Positions 35,216 to 58,298 of a DNA stretch of 64,000 bases are shown here, piece by piece (within the stretch, counting starts at the first letter, position 1; the number at the start of each line of letters is the position of its first letter). Under the pieces are notes generated by a model, which made no database searches, had not been told where the DNA came from, and saw only the letters and a program-made list of their open reading frames with translations. This DNA comes from Anisakis pegreffii. Lineage: Eukaryota; Nematoda; Chromadorea; Rhabditida; Anisakidae. Where the stretch lies: assembly GCA_035041965.1 (NCBI GenBank), contig JAPYMA010002823.1, positions 1 to 64,000 on the forward strand. Direction: 5' to 3'. The translations under genes and the position numbers were made by a program.

Positions 35216-38200
35216 CTACAAATCAATTCATCGTTGTGTCGTCAATCAAAATTTAGAAAGCACAACTTAATTTGCATAAAGTGACATTTTCATCCGGATC
35301 ATCTTGTAAACGAATGCAATCCTCTTGTGCATATTTATACCGCTTCGAGTGGTTTGTCAAAGATGGTCATCATTATTGTTCACTGGAGAACGAGAACCGC
35401 TTTCGATAAAACAAATGTTTGGATGATGCACTTATCGCATTCCTATCTTGCACAGAAATGCTTCAGCAAGCAAATAACACACCTGTTTAATTGCATAGAT
35501 AGCAAAGTGCTTTAATTCAGTATAATACAAGTACTTGAACGCATAACCGCATGATGTTGGCATTCTAAGCATTCATTTCATAGCACGTAGGCTGTAATCC
35601 GATCGACGCTTTATCGTGCTCATGATGGACACTGATGCCGTCTTATGGATCTCCTTTAGTTAATTCGCTGTTTTTTTTTGGAAACTGCGCTTCCAATTAT
35701 CCATCCAATCAAAGTTTGTCAATCTTCGCTGATTATAACGAAAGTTATGATAAAATTTATCTTCCGTGTATTTGAACGGTAGTGCTGGCGAAGAAAAAAA
35801 AACGAGATTAACACTTGAATGTTATCCTTTCAGAATTTGCGTATAGTTCTCAAGACTGCAATCCACTAATATTATCCTGATATAACCGATCACTCTGTTC
35901 CGAAAAAAAGCAGAACTGCTTCAGCATTTGAATTTTGAAGATGGTCACGTCAGAAAACACTCATAACAGAAGCGTATTTCTGAAGCGTTAGGATGACAAC
36001 ACCCACTGAATAGTATTTGAATTGTTCATAATGAATCTGAAGTTTTAATTCATTGAATTATATTTGGTTTCTGCGCATTGTTGCTTTTATGCTGAAGGGT
36101 AAACTATTTTCTGAATTCAAACAATTTAACTGATTTCGTAAATCGGACATATGCTAGAAGTCGATGAGGGTTCGTTAGGTGGTCATACAGGCTAGAAATA
36201 ACTCGAATGAGAAGAAATCAGCTTGAGAGTAGAACCAAGTGAACAATGCTTTGTTGTTTCGAGCAATCGTAATTGTTAATTGCGAAAATCAAGATACACT
36301 GGGGACAGTGACTCTGGTTAAGTGTGTAAGATGTATGATGTTCGCTTTGCAACTGTGCGCTTCTCAACGATGCCACACTGAATAACAGAGTCGAATCAAA
36401 ATCACCCATCAGGATGTATGTATCTTTGCTGAATATCAACATGCGTTTCATTCGGTCATATCGCACGAAAAATATTCTTTCAGAAATTTTTTCTAGGAGA
36501 ATAGCGAACTTGATAGGAATTGTAACTGTTATGGCAAACGATTATAAAATTACACTCGTTGTGAGCAACTATTTGAAATGTAACATCTGAGTGCACTCAC
36601 GAACGATCGAAGGAGTTCAAGGTGTTCGATTAAGGAAATATTACGTGCCAGCTATCACTTATTTATTTTTAGCATACTCATAATAGCGCGAAATGAAATA
36701 GAAAATGAACACCGCTTCGAATGTTTGCACGTTATGAAATCGAGCACTGCTTGGCTGATTACTCCAACATTATTGAGATTCATTCAGCTAGAACCAAGCT
36801 ACAAAGTAGACTTATTGCGCAGGAACCTGGGCGATGCAATGCCAAATTCAGCCTTCTCGCATACCAATGCACTCAAAATTTCTCTTTCTAACTGATGAAA
36901 TTTCAACTTTCTTTCAGTTCATGGCGAAAAACGTTCAGTTATACTCATTATGGAACCAATATCACACCTAAGGTTTCGCCTAAAATCATTACAAAAATGG
37001 CTTTCTTATAAGAAAATGCTGAGGGACAACTATCACTTCATGCAAGACTGAGAGAGGACACTGAAGGAATAACTGATAAGAACTGTAAAAAGAAAAAAAT
37101 AAGAAAGCGAACGCATGAATGACGACTCACCGGTCGGTAAATCGACGAGTTGCGCGAGAATCCGAGCAGAAAATATGACTAGAAGAATGATGAAGACTGT
37201 AAGCATGATCAGCAGCTCATTACATGAATGAACGAAGGATTTCGAGGGCTGTATAAAGTATATGTGAAAAATGTGCGTTTATATCACATACAAATAAATG
37301 TATCAGTCTATCTGCATGCTATAGCAGATATGTTATATAATATGAGGATGAGAAAATAAAAACGTGAAATGAGATAGATAGGTTGTGGTTGTTGGTGGTT
37401 GGATACTGGTTCGTTTCATGTTCAGTTCATGCAATCGTCATTGAGGCGGAGCACATGCAGCGGCATTGATGTGCGCGGTGGCAGTATGTTCAGTTGGAAA
37501 GCAAAGGCAGGCGGAGCAAGTGAGCAAACTAAACAAACGGTCATCGAAAGACCCGAAACAAACAACCCATTGCACTGATTATTATTCATCATGCATCGAC
37601 GCATGTGCATCGCAAGAACGTGATGAATTATGAACAAAAAAATGAATTTATTCATTCAAAAAGTTTTGTTCAGCGTTCGCTTCACCACTTTTCATCCGCA
37701 TTTCACTTTTGTGTTCGTTCATCTCAAAACAATGAAATAAAACGAATTTATGTTATAAATGTTTCGAAGAAAGCCAAATCATTTAACAATTGCGCATCAT
37801 AATCAAAATGCGTCAGTGGATTGGATTTAGCTTTAGTTAATTCAGGTGGAAGATCTTCTGCTGTTTAGTCGCAAGAAGTTGGTCTGTGAAGCAAGAAGGT
37901 AGTGAACCCAGGAAAAACAGTGGCAAAACATTGTTTCAAATATGTTATGGTATCACGTCTAAAATCCCAGTCAGATGAATACCTGCCGATAGTTTGCAGT
38001 TGATTAAATGTGTAGGGACTGGCGCAGTCATCACTGGTATGCAATGATCGAAATCTTTCATGAATAAATTAAGCAATAAATCTGAAATGAGGAAATTTCG
38101 AGCAAAAAAATGGGTAATGCTTCTAAAAAATCGAATGTTCTATTATATGAAATACAATACAACATTCGATTTTATAGACGCATTAAGCAACTAAATGAAT

Positions 38201-38757
38201 CGCGAATGAATCAGACTATCACGAGTTATGACGAACAAATAGATGATCCAACTGTTTTACAATTACCTTAGACGTCACTCATGTCAGTAACGGTGTCGAA
38301 ACAACGTTTGCTTTGATCTGTAGCTGTACGAACCCAGGTCAAAAACTCAGTTTCACTCACAATATCCTGCATTCCTCAATTGATAATCCACCGAACGATT
38401 AAAAAACCTGTCGAACTTCAGTAATAAAGGCATTCCAACTCAGTCAGAAAGTTCATACATTGGCAACGTTATGAATAGAGGTTACTTGAATTTATTGGAT
38501 GAAAATAAGAGGTGCTCCATAGCTGTTTGATCGCTTGTTGTGACACCGACTGATCATCTCAAGTCGGTTATTTGAACGTTTCAGCGCTTGCATGCAATTT
38601 GCTAAGGTCAATGTTAAAGGTGAAATCATGGGCACATTTAGAACAATAAATAGTATCGTTAGATCATTGACATTGGCACACCATTCGGTTGCGAACAAAA
38701 CTTCCCCACCTCCATCGAGCAGGGATAGAATTTTCATTATTTTGTTTGCGGATCAGA
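35216..38757. other. AT-rich DNA, nothing firmly recognised
   Basis: Minus-strand frames at 36218-36466 and 37422-37655 carry some cysteine or signal-like content but lack a consistent exon structure. An inverted repeat of 13 bp (38127-38139 with 38161-38173, AAAATCGAATGTT) is present. Confidence 0.35.
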
Positions 38758-38907
38758 ATGCCTTTCAAGCAGAAGTCCCTAGTGCTGCAATTCTGCATTT
38801 TTGTAATTATCCCACTGAATGTACTCTGTTTTACATCAGTTGCGTTTTCTGCCGATGATGAGCTGCATGGCTGTATTAATTCATTAATCGAATTGAGGAT
38901 GTTTTGA
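38758..38907 (+). CDS. possible small secreted peptide or signal-peptide exon
   Basis: ATG 38758 opens a 49-codon frame to TGA. It has a basic start (MPFKQK), a hydrophobic core (LVLQFCIFVIIPLNVLC) and a good cleavage context (VAFS before ADDELHGC). It could be a short secreted peptide or the first exon of a secreted protein. There is no supporting second exon, so chance is quite possible. Confidence 0.2.
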   Translation: MPFKQKSLVLQFCIFVIIPLNVLCFTSVAFSADDELHGCINSLIELRMF

Positions 38908-41900
38908 GAGGGCACGTTTATGACGCTGACTCCATAGTCATTTTAATGGAATAATGTGCACTGCATTCACTACAAATACCAACTAGGTTTTCTATTCCCA
39001 CATGAATATGATCTATGAAAGCTGTCAACTGAACAAAAATGTTCGTCAAAACTATCAAAACACTATTCATGCATTATCTCGACTAAGCGATTCCGATGCA
39101 CTATTGATGTCCTTTAAAAGGTATATGGATTGCTTCCTTACAATTAGAAACAATTCTGGACGTTTGATTTTAACTGAGAGATTTCTCAAAATCACATCAA
39201 ATTAGATTTGAAAATATAACGTAAACTCCATTCCTTAACAAGATGCGTTGCTGAAGAGATCGCCAGCCACAGACCTTTGAAAGTAGCAGTTTACATTTTT
39301 TTAAATCTAGCATAATGTTGTCCAAGAACGATTCCTCATTTCTCAGTTTCAAATTTCTTTCCAATTAATTCGCTATAAATAGCAGAATGTTATATTTCGT
39401 TCTCAACCATGTTCATTATTTGTTACTATTATTCTATTATAATCCAATTGTAGTTGATATCGAATGTTTATTCTTAAAATTCTTAAAGCCCACCGTTTGT
39501 CAGTATTTATTGCTATTTTCTTACATTCCTTACTTACCTTCTCTAAAGCACTAAAATACTCTCGAAATCATTAATTATGGATAGCGAAATGGCACATCTC
39601 ATTTTTAAAACCTACTTTTCACTGATTCTTTCTTTCCTTAATCTTCTTCCTCCCTAACTGTCGTCGAAGTAATATTTGCGCCTTAATGTCCTCTCATATA
39701 TTTCCGATACATATCGTGCGAATAGATGTCATCATTATAATCCTTCTCATGAAATGATCCCTTTCATTAACGGCCCAATCAATACAGTTTCACAGTTTTT
39801 TTCAGCGAGCGTTTTTAGTACTTTTGCTATTCTTCAGCTCTCATTGCCACGATATCAAGCTTGTTGAACTTTGCAATTTTTTTTCTCGTCGAAATTCAAC
39901 AGCTGCTCGATGGAACTGAAAATGTGATAGAATTGTTGCAACGAATTCATTCTGAGAAAACTGGAGGTTCGTTTGAAAACTGAAATTGAAAGAATCGATA
40001 AGATTTCTCCACCAAACGTAATCTTTCAAGAGAGTATACTGATACATGAAGAAAATGAAAAATTTTACCAACTCATATTATATTCGTGATCTCAGGGTCA
40101 TTGTGACTTCTTAGGCGTACATTCGTAATTCTTTTTTACAAACATCAAGAGATGGAGCACTACAAAAGGTCAAAATAAATGATCGGTATTTTCTAGCATT
40201 CAATTTTGTATTTTTGTGTTTCCTGAGTACTCTGGTTATTTCCTTCAAAATCACTAATTATTTAACCATCTTCCTTTCAATATACTATCCACAGAATGTT
40301 TATGCTCTGATAAATGCCCATTTCTTTTCGCATTTTAAATGTTTCGTGATTCAAAGTTGTAATTTTTTTCGTCACTTAACGTTAGTCATCAAATTTTTTC
40401 TGGTTAACTCTGTTTTCTTCCTCGTTCGTAAGTCAAATCCAATTTTTAGATATCATACGATTTCATGCTAGAAGAAATATTATGGTCGCCAATCTCAGAA
40501 AGCCGCAATGATTAACAACGTTTTTATTCATCTGTTTCACGGCTTTTGAATTGCAATCATTGTATTATTATTCATGCTCGGTCTCACAGTTGATTGAATT
40601 AGATCCATTCCGTTTTCGTCACGTTTCGATGTCTATCACGTCATGTATTTTGACACTTTCATTCGCTGAATTCTAAACTTTAATTGTACAATAAATATAT
40701 CAAATCAGAAAATTAGACAGAAATGCTGTTCCTGTAATAAAGCACAAGAAGGAAACTTCCGAAACAATTCGTTTCCTTGTGAAATGATAACGCTCATCGT
40801 TAAAACACGTTACTTGATATGTTTGAACCCATGTTCAAAAAAAAAAATCGCTCTGTCGTGTTTCCGGTTTCGCATTTGCAGAACACCCTCTTTACTCCTA
40901 TTGAACTGAACTGAGGGGAGTTGTCTCGATGGCTTGAAATTTTGAGACGCATGTTAATAGTAAGAGAATTAATAAAAAAATGCTTGGATTTAAAAATAGA
41001 TGTTAATTGCGGATCTGTGCGCTTTCCAGCTATTGGATGCGATTCGATAAGAACAAATCCAAATGACATTTAAGTTAGTTCATGCAAAACTCGTCATAAT
41101 TTTGAGGATTTAATAGCTGAGGAGAAAGTGAGCAATTAGAGTGCAGTATTTTCTCAGAAGTGTCTTTGCATAATTGTAAGTATACTTTCCCACTTTTGTC
41201 AGTGGTAGTATGACAAGAGTATAACAATCCATCTCATAACAGAGTTGTTTTTTGTATCAACTGTAAACTCTTCAAAAGTTTCATAACTGAATTTTAAAAA
41301 CATACTTTTACTAAAGTTTATGAGGAGCTATTGTCATCGATCGATCGATCATCCCTCGACATTGTATAATATTCTTTTTTCTTTAATTTCTCGTTAAACG
41401 TGTTTCGATTGTTTGATTGGAATGTCACGATACTCTACAAAATGACACCCACACGTTTCGGATTAACCGTTCAGTGCTATACTGCCTGTCTGATGCGTAC
41501 GGCGACGACTTAATACATCGGCATGATTGATATTTTGAATGTGATATATAATATCTGGCCTACTCTTCTTCATTTATCGAGAAGAAACCCGCTTCTCACT
41601 CTCTCATCAGTTCAAAATGTGAGAGGTAATCGAAAAAAGTTCTAGTGTAAGTTATCATCAACAATTAATTTCTTCGAGATGGACCGTAACAGTTCTGTAT
41701 TGCCTTATTGTTTCTTGCTGCAAGAGATAAACGAATCCCTTGACAAATAGGAGAAATTATCACTTGAATTCTTCCGTATAAATCAGCGATTTCCCTGTAA
41801 GATTAAAAACGAATTGAAATCATTCAAAATCATGAAATCACCTATCATTACTAGTAATGCTCTTAAATCAGACGAGATGATCTCATCAACAGCTAGTGGT

Positions 41901-42450
41901 GTATTAGAGGTGCCAGCAAATACTTTAACCGTTGCAATTAAACCTACGTGCTATTCCTCGAATGAATTCGATCTTCTCTGCGATGTTTTCATTCTTCGAA
42001 ATAAACAACAAATGAAAACGCTAATATAGACCATTCACTTTAATCTATAAGATATGCCACCTAAGAAGGCCCTTCATATATCAGCGTGAACGTCTTCTCC
42101 ATTGCTCACATTGCTTCCACGAACGTCTTCTCTGTTTTCTTTATTATTTGACGGTTAGCATCCGATTTCTTATGTCGTTGGCCTCTTAAAACAAGTCGTT
42201 TTTGTTCCTCATTTTCGCCTTGGTATCACGCAAACCCAATATGAGAATTTTAAAAGATGCATTCATTTCACTGCTCACAATGCAATGAACTTTTGAATCT
42301 ATATCGCAAAAAACAACTTCGACAAAAATGGTCATTTGAATATATCTGTTGTTTAGCTTCGTCACTTCACTTTTATAATTTCAAACTTTTTGTTGAAAAT
42401 AACAACGTATATATTTGAATGCACTGGGCAGAAATTATGTCAGAATTTCT
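38908..42450. other. AT-rich DNA, nothing recognised
   Basis: No exon-like frame with splice support was found, and no RNA gene. A short (ATCG)n patch lies near 41336-41352. Confidence 0.4.
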
Positions 42451-42455
42451 AATGG

Positions 42456-43930
42456 CTAGCAGAACATGAAATAAAAATCAGAACCTTTTTGAACTGCTAA
42501 GCTGCATAAAGTCTTGCGTTTAGCTGCCCTCTTCACCGTTAACGCCTCCGTTAATTCACTTGAATCTGCTAGGCTGCTATCTATGCTATCGATGCTCAGC
42601 TTACCATGCGACATATGAGATTTTATAATTTTTTTGACTGCAGTTATGGATATCTTCGGCGTGATCATCAGTCATGCGAAGCAATCCTATATTTGCGAAC
42701 GTTTGCAAAAGCATTCAAGCGTTTTGTTCGTTTACTAGCTCCCTGAATCAATATCCTTCGTTTCTGCCTCAGTTCTCCACTCTCTTCTTATTCTTTCAAG
42801 TGCTCGTCTATTCAGCAGCTCGTTACTTTTTATGAATTCATTTCATCCTGGTTAGTCCTCGCCTCGTGGATTCCAGCGAACTCAACTCAGTTTAATGCCT
42901 TCGAAGAGGAATCAAACTATTTGATTAAGAATTCAGTTGCTAGCCAGTACATCTCTGCGCCCAGTTGAGCTTCTAAAAAATTGCTGGTAGTCGTTCTATT
43001 GAAATGAATGCAACGTAATTTTTCCACTGCAAAATAACTTCTTCTTCGTATGCTTCTGATCTTGACCAATCGTTCTATCATTAGCAAACTGTTACATTGA
43101 AAGTGTACTGCAAAACGGAAAATGTAATGCAAAACGATTTCTGTTCTTTAATATCCTAGCTGTTTCATCCTTTAGCTGTAGTTCACCACAAACCGTTGAG
43201 GATATCTCAGCCTTTGATGAGCGAAGAAAACCCCTCCTATATTCTTTTGAGCGAATTTTTAGAATATTTTACGGTACAGTTCAAAATTCATTATCAACAA
43301 TAGTTACTTTTTAAAATAACGAATATTTGAAAGGTGAGGCAGAGAAAATAACTCAGAAATATTTTCAAAGATAATGGCAGTCGAATGAGATTATCAGTGG
43401 ATTTATCAATGCATGTTCAGAAAAATGGATTGAGTGATTCAGTGTATGCATGAAAGTTAGATGGTTGGCTTAAGACTGGATATGTGATGCAGCAGCATTT
43501 GTCTATTGATGTGTCTAGAGCGAAGGCCTTATGCTCGCATCGATTTTAAGCTGCGTGCGTATGTGAGCGACAATACTTCCATGATAGCATCATCTTCGGG
43601 TCTCGTCTCGAAGGTAACGTTGTGGCAGTGTCGTTTCCATGAAGCGGAGCGACATCGATTTTAATGATGTTCGTCGATGAAGATACCTCTCAAGATAATC
43701 TGCTTTCTCTTCACTTCTTCAGCCTCATCTCTCATCTTCCCCAAGGCAGTATTATCGTTCTCCACTCTGTATCTACGCACTGCATTCTGCTCATGTCTGC
43801 TCTTGCTAACTGCATGTTTCTGTTCATGGCTTCTTATTTATTATAAGCTGCTTTTTAACGTGTCGCTCTAGCGTTATTCTGTCACTTCGATCTAGTAATG
43901 CTGCATCCGAGACGGTTATATTATTTCCCA
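42456..43930 (-). mobile_element. decayed basic, repeat-rich coding region (possible Helitron-type ORF remnant)
   Basis: On minus several non-contiguous, frame-shifted segments are strongly charged: RHEQNAVRRYRVENDNTALG with KMRDEAEEVKRKQ (43.8-43.7 kb); WKRHCHNVTFETRPEDDA (about 43.63-43.58 kb); RRGFLRSSKAEISSTVCGEL (about 43.2 kb); RALERIRREWRTEAETKDID (about 42.8 kb); and SSLADSSELTEALTVKRAAK (about 42.55 kb). Arg/Glu/Ala-rich repeats followed by a short His/Cys segment are typical of the N-terminal part of Helitron replicase ORFs. No Rep or helicase motif is visible. A decayed host gene is the alternative. Confidence 0.3.
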
Positions 43931-44750
43931 TCAGTGAAGGCCTCACTTTATTCGATATCTGATCTTTTATTTCTATTTAGTCACTGTTATTTTACCTGTA
44001 CATGTCTGATTCGGCTGCTCAAGAAGTTATCATTTGTCGAAATAGAGTTCAATTCAGTCATGAAATCTCACATTTAAAATAAGTGAGCTATTTGTTGCAG
44101 AATTTATGAATTATAATGATATGATCCTTTCATTCAGAAGCAGAGACATACGTGATGAGTGACACTCCAGCGTTTTACAATCGTTTTCTGAAAACAAATC
44201 GCTCTAGGCAATCTAGCAAGAAATTCAATGGATTTTCATCAATTTCACTTCTACATCTAAGCTCTAGCTCATTTACTTCGTCACTATAATTTTTTCACAT
44301 TTCAAGCCTAACAAATTGCGAAATTTTTATTAGTTCATTTATTTTTGCGGAAATATTGGTCTGTTGGTGAGATGGAGATGTATGATTTGATGCGCTATTC
44401 CAGATGAGCTAAATAGTTGTCCTGTAATGAAGAGAAGCTTGTTTGTTTGAATTGCTATTTTTGTGAGCAGCATAAACCTAATATTAACTGTTGGTGTATC
44501 AGGGTGTTCCTTTTGAAATTATTGAGAGGGACATGCCCACATTAACTGAAGTTTGAATGCAGAAAGTTTAGCTTTTCTTTAATCACGAATCATTAGAATG
44601 CTGATCTTCAAATAGCACCTTTGAAGACTATTGAATATAAACAAAAGCGATTCGGTTAGTTTAAGCCTAAGTTAGTTTAAGCCCTGAATTCAAAGCCTTG
44701 ATGAGTGTATTTAATGTTAGTCATAATGTATACATGAATGAGCACTCTTT
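43931..44750. other. intergenic DNA, nothing recognised
   Basis: No coding or element signal was found. Confidence 0.4.
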
Positions 44751-44757
44751 TAGCTAC

Positions 44758-45100
44758 TCGTCTTTTAGTGTTATTGCACAACATGCGCACTGTGGATGCA
44801 AGAGGTTCATGCTCAGAATCTGGATTATCGTAGCAAACAGCAATGCAACGAAATGCGTTGTCTGCGGTGCTAAACTGTGTGAACTTCGAATGTGAACGCA
44901 TGCGTCGAATGTGAACTTCGTTCCATCTGGAATCCGCTTAAACAAAGCTGAGAAATTAAAAAGCACAACGACTATCGCAGATTTCAAATCTGGTCTACCA
45001 TACACAGAAATGATATCATCCTCTCCAGTACCGTTCCGTTGAGAACGTTCAAAAGCGAACGAACGAGACGTATTTCCTTCTGCATAAATCGAAGGAATGA
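44758..45100 (-). CDS. two candidate exons of an unrecognised gene
   Basis: The upstream exon (from acceptor GATTTCAG at 45101) reads VIPSIYAEGNTSRSFAFERS and then GTGEDDIISVYGRPDLKSA; its 3' end is uncertain (about 44970). The second, 44874-44758, is exactly 39 codons between an acceptor (TTCACACAG) and a donor (GTAGCT) and reads FSTADNAFRCIAVCYDNPDS then EHEPLASTVRMLCNNTKRR. Codon choice and acceptor quality are like those of the firm genes. The two may be joined or belong together with missing exons. No family is recognised. It lies head-to-head with the synaptotagmin gene, about 0.8 kb from its start. Confidence 0.4.
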
Positions 45101-45930
45101 CCTGAAATCAGTTGCATTTTTATCCACATTCGTATTGTGTGTCGAAATCCCGAGTGACGCATGTCTCCTACGCAATTTCAAGCTGTGTAACGTATACAAA
45201 CTGAAAATCGGAGGTAACATCAGTCTAGGTTTCTTGAATAACTTGCGAAATTAATTTAGAATTGTTCAGGGATATGGTTCACTTCTCACAATGATAACTC
45301 TGCATTCTTGCATTCCCTTCCCATCAGTATCAGATCGCTCTGCAGAGAATTTTCAAAATAATTTCCTTCTTCAATTATTTATGATAGCAAAAAACTGTTT
45401 CGTGAGTAACTGAACAGCTTTCGAAGCTTTGATTTTTCGACAACGCCTGGCCTTCATTAAGCTATTCCGTCAAATGATAAATAATGTGCTGACGTGCTGA
45501 ACTAGTAGTACTCAGATTAGGCGAATTTAGTCGCTGTTCAAATTGTTGGTAGTTTGTTTGCTTGCCCAAACGAAACTCAGCCCTATCATAACAGTCACTA
45601 TCGTTCCATTCATCTCTTAGTGCTCCTTTTGTTTATTCATGTTCATAGCATTCCGTTCGAGAATGGAACATTTCGTTGCCCATTTGCATGCAAAATGTTT
45701 TTATGCGTGGTATGTATGCAAAAGCGAAGGAATACAACCACTGACGTATATTCTGAGAACGCATTAAGGATTGTTTTTATCTTTTATTGGGATCTTTCTT
45801 TTGTTGCCTTCGAAGTTTCAGGTTTTTGAATCGTTCATAATTTATGAACCATTCAACTTTTATCAACGACTGAGCCGTTCGCTTTGCAGTGACTGCTGAC
45901 TATCTAACGCAATAGAGACCCGAGCTCGAT

Positions 45931-54605
<8,675 letters not shown>

Positions 54606-57600
54606 AGGTATATCCCGGTTTTGCATCAAAATGTGGTGTATAGTATTCGTATAGAGCAGTGTTTCTCACGAATGGAAACTAACTCCATTGCTCGTTTCGA
54701 TACTGCGGCAAGCCGTCATTACACCTCCGCACCACTAGAAGAATTTGTTATTCCCGCGCGTAACATCAAGAGCAAATCGAAAAATCCTCGGTGCTGTGAA
54801 GGAATTTAGTTTTCCGGAGTGAAAGAATTTCAGAACTTTAATTAACTAGGAAAAAAGCCTTCGTCAGCAATGTAAAAAATTGGAATTTATTAACAACTTC
54901 TTTTGATCTTGATTGCCCGCAGAGGGCAATTTACCTCCGCAAGAAACATTGGCATAGAGCATGTAAAGAAACCTCATGGAACTCAGCACAGAATCATGTT
55001 CGAACCTCGTTGTTGCCGTCTTCTAGCGACCATTGATTCGACTGTTTAGGCTCAAATTTCAATTTATCTTTAATGTGAAATTAATGTTCATTGTCAGTAT
55101 CACCTTGTCGCATTGCAGATGATTGGCGATCCTCAATGCATTCACGTATCGCTAGTTCTGGAAGCTGAGTGGCCAATTCTTCGAATTTGATTATTATACA
55201 TGTATCCACAGAAACAAAGCGTCCAACAGACGACGTTCGTTGAAAGAAATTCACAGTATCATTTCACCAACAACATTAATTCATGATGCGTTTCGTTCAT
55301 TTTCTGTTCAAGTCTCTTTGCCATTCTTGTTTTCCATTTCTTGTATAAAGTCTCGAAAAAATGTTTCTGCTGATCTCAATTATTTGCTGAAATTGAACAA
55401 TCAGCAGCACTAAAAATCATTTTATTGTTACTATTCTTATGCCAAATCTAAGTATCAGGCAATATCGATTAAGCTTTAGCTTGTGAAATGGAAAGTGCTT
55501 CCGTGTTAATATGCAAACATTTTTCCACTGAAGCTTTTGCTTTGTGGATGAGAATCTCGTTCAGGTTGGTTAGTTACAAAGTTCAGTGACAGAATAATCG
55601 GTTAGATGTGCTCATTTGCGAACTATGGATGCATCAACAATTACTTGACTCTTTCATCATTTATTGTTAATCATCACAACACTATTGGGAAGATGGAAAG
55701 TTCCGTGACGAAAACCCTGTTCACATTTTAATCTAGGAGCTTGAGAAATTAATAATACAAACTGACATCTCTTTCTGTTTTCGTAGATACTTTTTAGGCT
55801 ACTCAGTTATCGTCTCAATTTCTGCAAGCAATTTTTGATAATTGAAACCGTTGAAATGATGCACGGAGGACAAAAACAGCACAAAATTTGTGGGCATACG
55901 ATTGTTGATAAACATTGATTTGTATTGTTTTCTGGTTAACTTTACTTATGTTAGCCTTCCAAGAGATAAGTCCTAAGTGAATATTGCCGAATACAACTGA
56001 TGTTTCAAAGTGTGCTTGGTCAATCCGTTCAATCGAACAAACGTTTGATGTTTCTATTAGAAAATCATACTTTGAATGTGCAACAACCCCTAAAGTTAGC
56101 GATCTAGGTTTAGATATTGTCTGTATCTGTAGCATTGATTTTTAAGATTATTGTTGTTACTAATTTTAATATAATTTTTGATCTTATTATTACCTTTATT
56201 ATATGATAGTCAAAGTTATTTGTAAACAATTCCATGCATAACTGAATGATCATATAAAACTTATGTCGTTCGTTGTACTATGAGCAAGATGCATTACTTT
56301 TTGAATGTGTTCATTCAACTTTTCAATGTTCACTGCTTCTGAATTAATTTAGTTTCTCTGTTTTGGTATGAATCTATAGTTGTCTATGACTGAGTACTAT
56401 TCTGAAGGGTTGTTTACTCATATTGTATCAGTGAATAAATGCATTCTTACGATAGATTCATTTATTAACGTCGTTTCGTCATATCGTCCAGAACTCATTC
56501 ATCTTAACGTTTATTGAACAGTCTTTTGCAATTTCATTTCATTGAATTTGTATTCTACTTATTTTGTGTTTGAGACCATTTCTGCCCGGTTGAGCATTGC
56601 GAATATACTCTCTGATTTGTGGATGGTAATGTGCATATATCTAAGCACAGTGCGGTGGTGGTTTTTTTCGTGGAGATGTTGTTATTTCAATCAACGAAAA
56701 GACAAATTATTTTTCGTTACAAGTTGCAATCTTCAAACGGCATTCATTTACGACACTGTTCGGTTGTTATCTCGAAATTCACTCTCAGTGTGCACTTCAG
56801 ATTCAATTTATCTTCAAGTTCCTACGCTTAGCGATGAACACAACTCATGATCTATGCACATGAGCAAAGAAATAATTACGTGACTGAATATGACGGATTG
56901 TGTTATGCATTTTTACTTTCTATTGAAATTCTAGTTAGTCTTCAGAATTTAGCTCATTAATAATGTGTACTGAAATCCGGTTTTATTATTGCTGTAGTAG
57001 TTGAGAAGAACTTCTGCAATCATTCTAATTGTTGCTGATCTGTTTTGTATGTAGGAAGCATTAGAAGTCGATGACAATGTGTATGTTCAACCATTTCAGT
57101 TTATCGCTTCATGTTGTTCCTTCCGTTTGAGCATTTGGATGTAATCTTAATCATGTAATCGTGTTCTGTTTTATAATGAGGCGTGTAAATATGCATCCAT
57201 TCACCAGACAACTGAGTTCTGTTTTTTTTTAGCCATGATGCATTCCTTTATATTCATTTTATGTATGCTTCTAGCTCTCCTATCATAAAATTTATACATA
57301 TAATGTTCATTTACATGCAATTCAGCGTCGCATGAAACTATTGGTTCCGTTCTCATTTTGAAGATTCACGTCGAAAAATAATATTCTTAGTTAGTTGAGA
57401 TTTTTGTCTTCACTTTCATCATGTAACAATAAAAATTGTGGCACAGTGCTGAGGAAATGTTCTCGTCTTCGAAAAATGACAGCAATGATACGTCGATTTA
57501 AAAGTTTCTTTTGAATCCGGAATTTAAACTTTTTCATTCAGTGTCTATATAAATATGGTCATGTTCATCCATAAATCGTTCATTTAGCTGAGTGTTCCCT

Positions 57601-58298
57601 GGGGAAATTTTGGATTTGGTTTTTTTGAGTGAAGCGTTTGAATTCATTCACCTATTACATTCTATTCCTGGCAGTGATGAAGGACTGCATCGGGATTGTC
57701 CAATTCTCAGAAATTTCAGGGTCCATATCCTTAACCTTGAATTGCCAGGCTAGATTTCGCCCCTAACCCAACCCTACAGTGATGGGTCATATTTACAAAT
57801 TGTCAAACTAATCTTGCATTTAATTGAATGATTTTTTCGCATATTTGTATATTATCCTCGAAGAATTATGTGCCGGTTTCATGATAGTGATAAGTTTAGT
57901 GAACATCGTTATAAAATTAAATTTCGGTCAGAGATTACCATTCTTTCACAAATTTTTTTCAATTGATCTCCGGAAAAAAACTTCTATTTTTATGTAGATT
58001 ATCATCTGATGTAATATCATGTTGAAGTATCTTCCTTCCTATATGTTTTGTTGTATCATTTTTCTTCTTCCTTACATTTCTTGCAGTGTTCGTTTGATTC
58101 GATTTGAAATTGTTTGTGGTAAATTATTTATAATTCACTCGATTCTTTGAAAAATGTACATGATGAAAATATCCCAACGTTTATATCAATTTATCCGCTT
58201 TCAAATCTTCTCGCAATAAATTTTCATAGATCATTCATCACTGCGCTTTGTTCATCTATGTATGGTATTCTTGGCCAACTTTCGACAGCTGCAAAAAT
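54606..58298. other. 3' flanks of convergent snt-1 and K2P genes
   Basis: 3.7 kb without a supported gene. AATAAA-like words occur (for example near 56433), but a polyadenylation site cannot be assigned. The minus-strand frame 55815-56135 has no domain or splice signals. Confidence 0.45.

Noticed and set aside
54657..54675. CAGTGTTTCTCACG, similar to a hAT terminus
   Set aside because: No matching inverted end or 8-bp duplication was found.
55815..56135. 106-codon minus frame downstream of the K2P gene
   Set aside because: Considered as a further K2P tail exon, but the tail already ends with TGA at 58299 after a well-placed exon and this frame has no splice signals.
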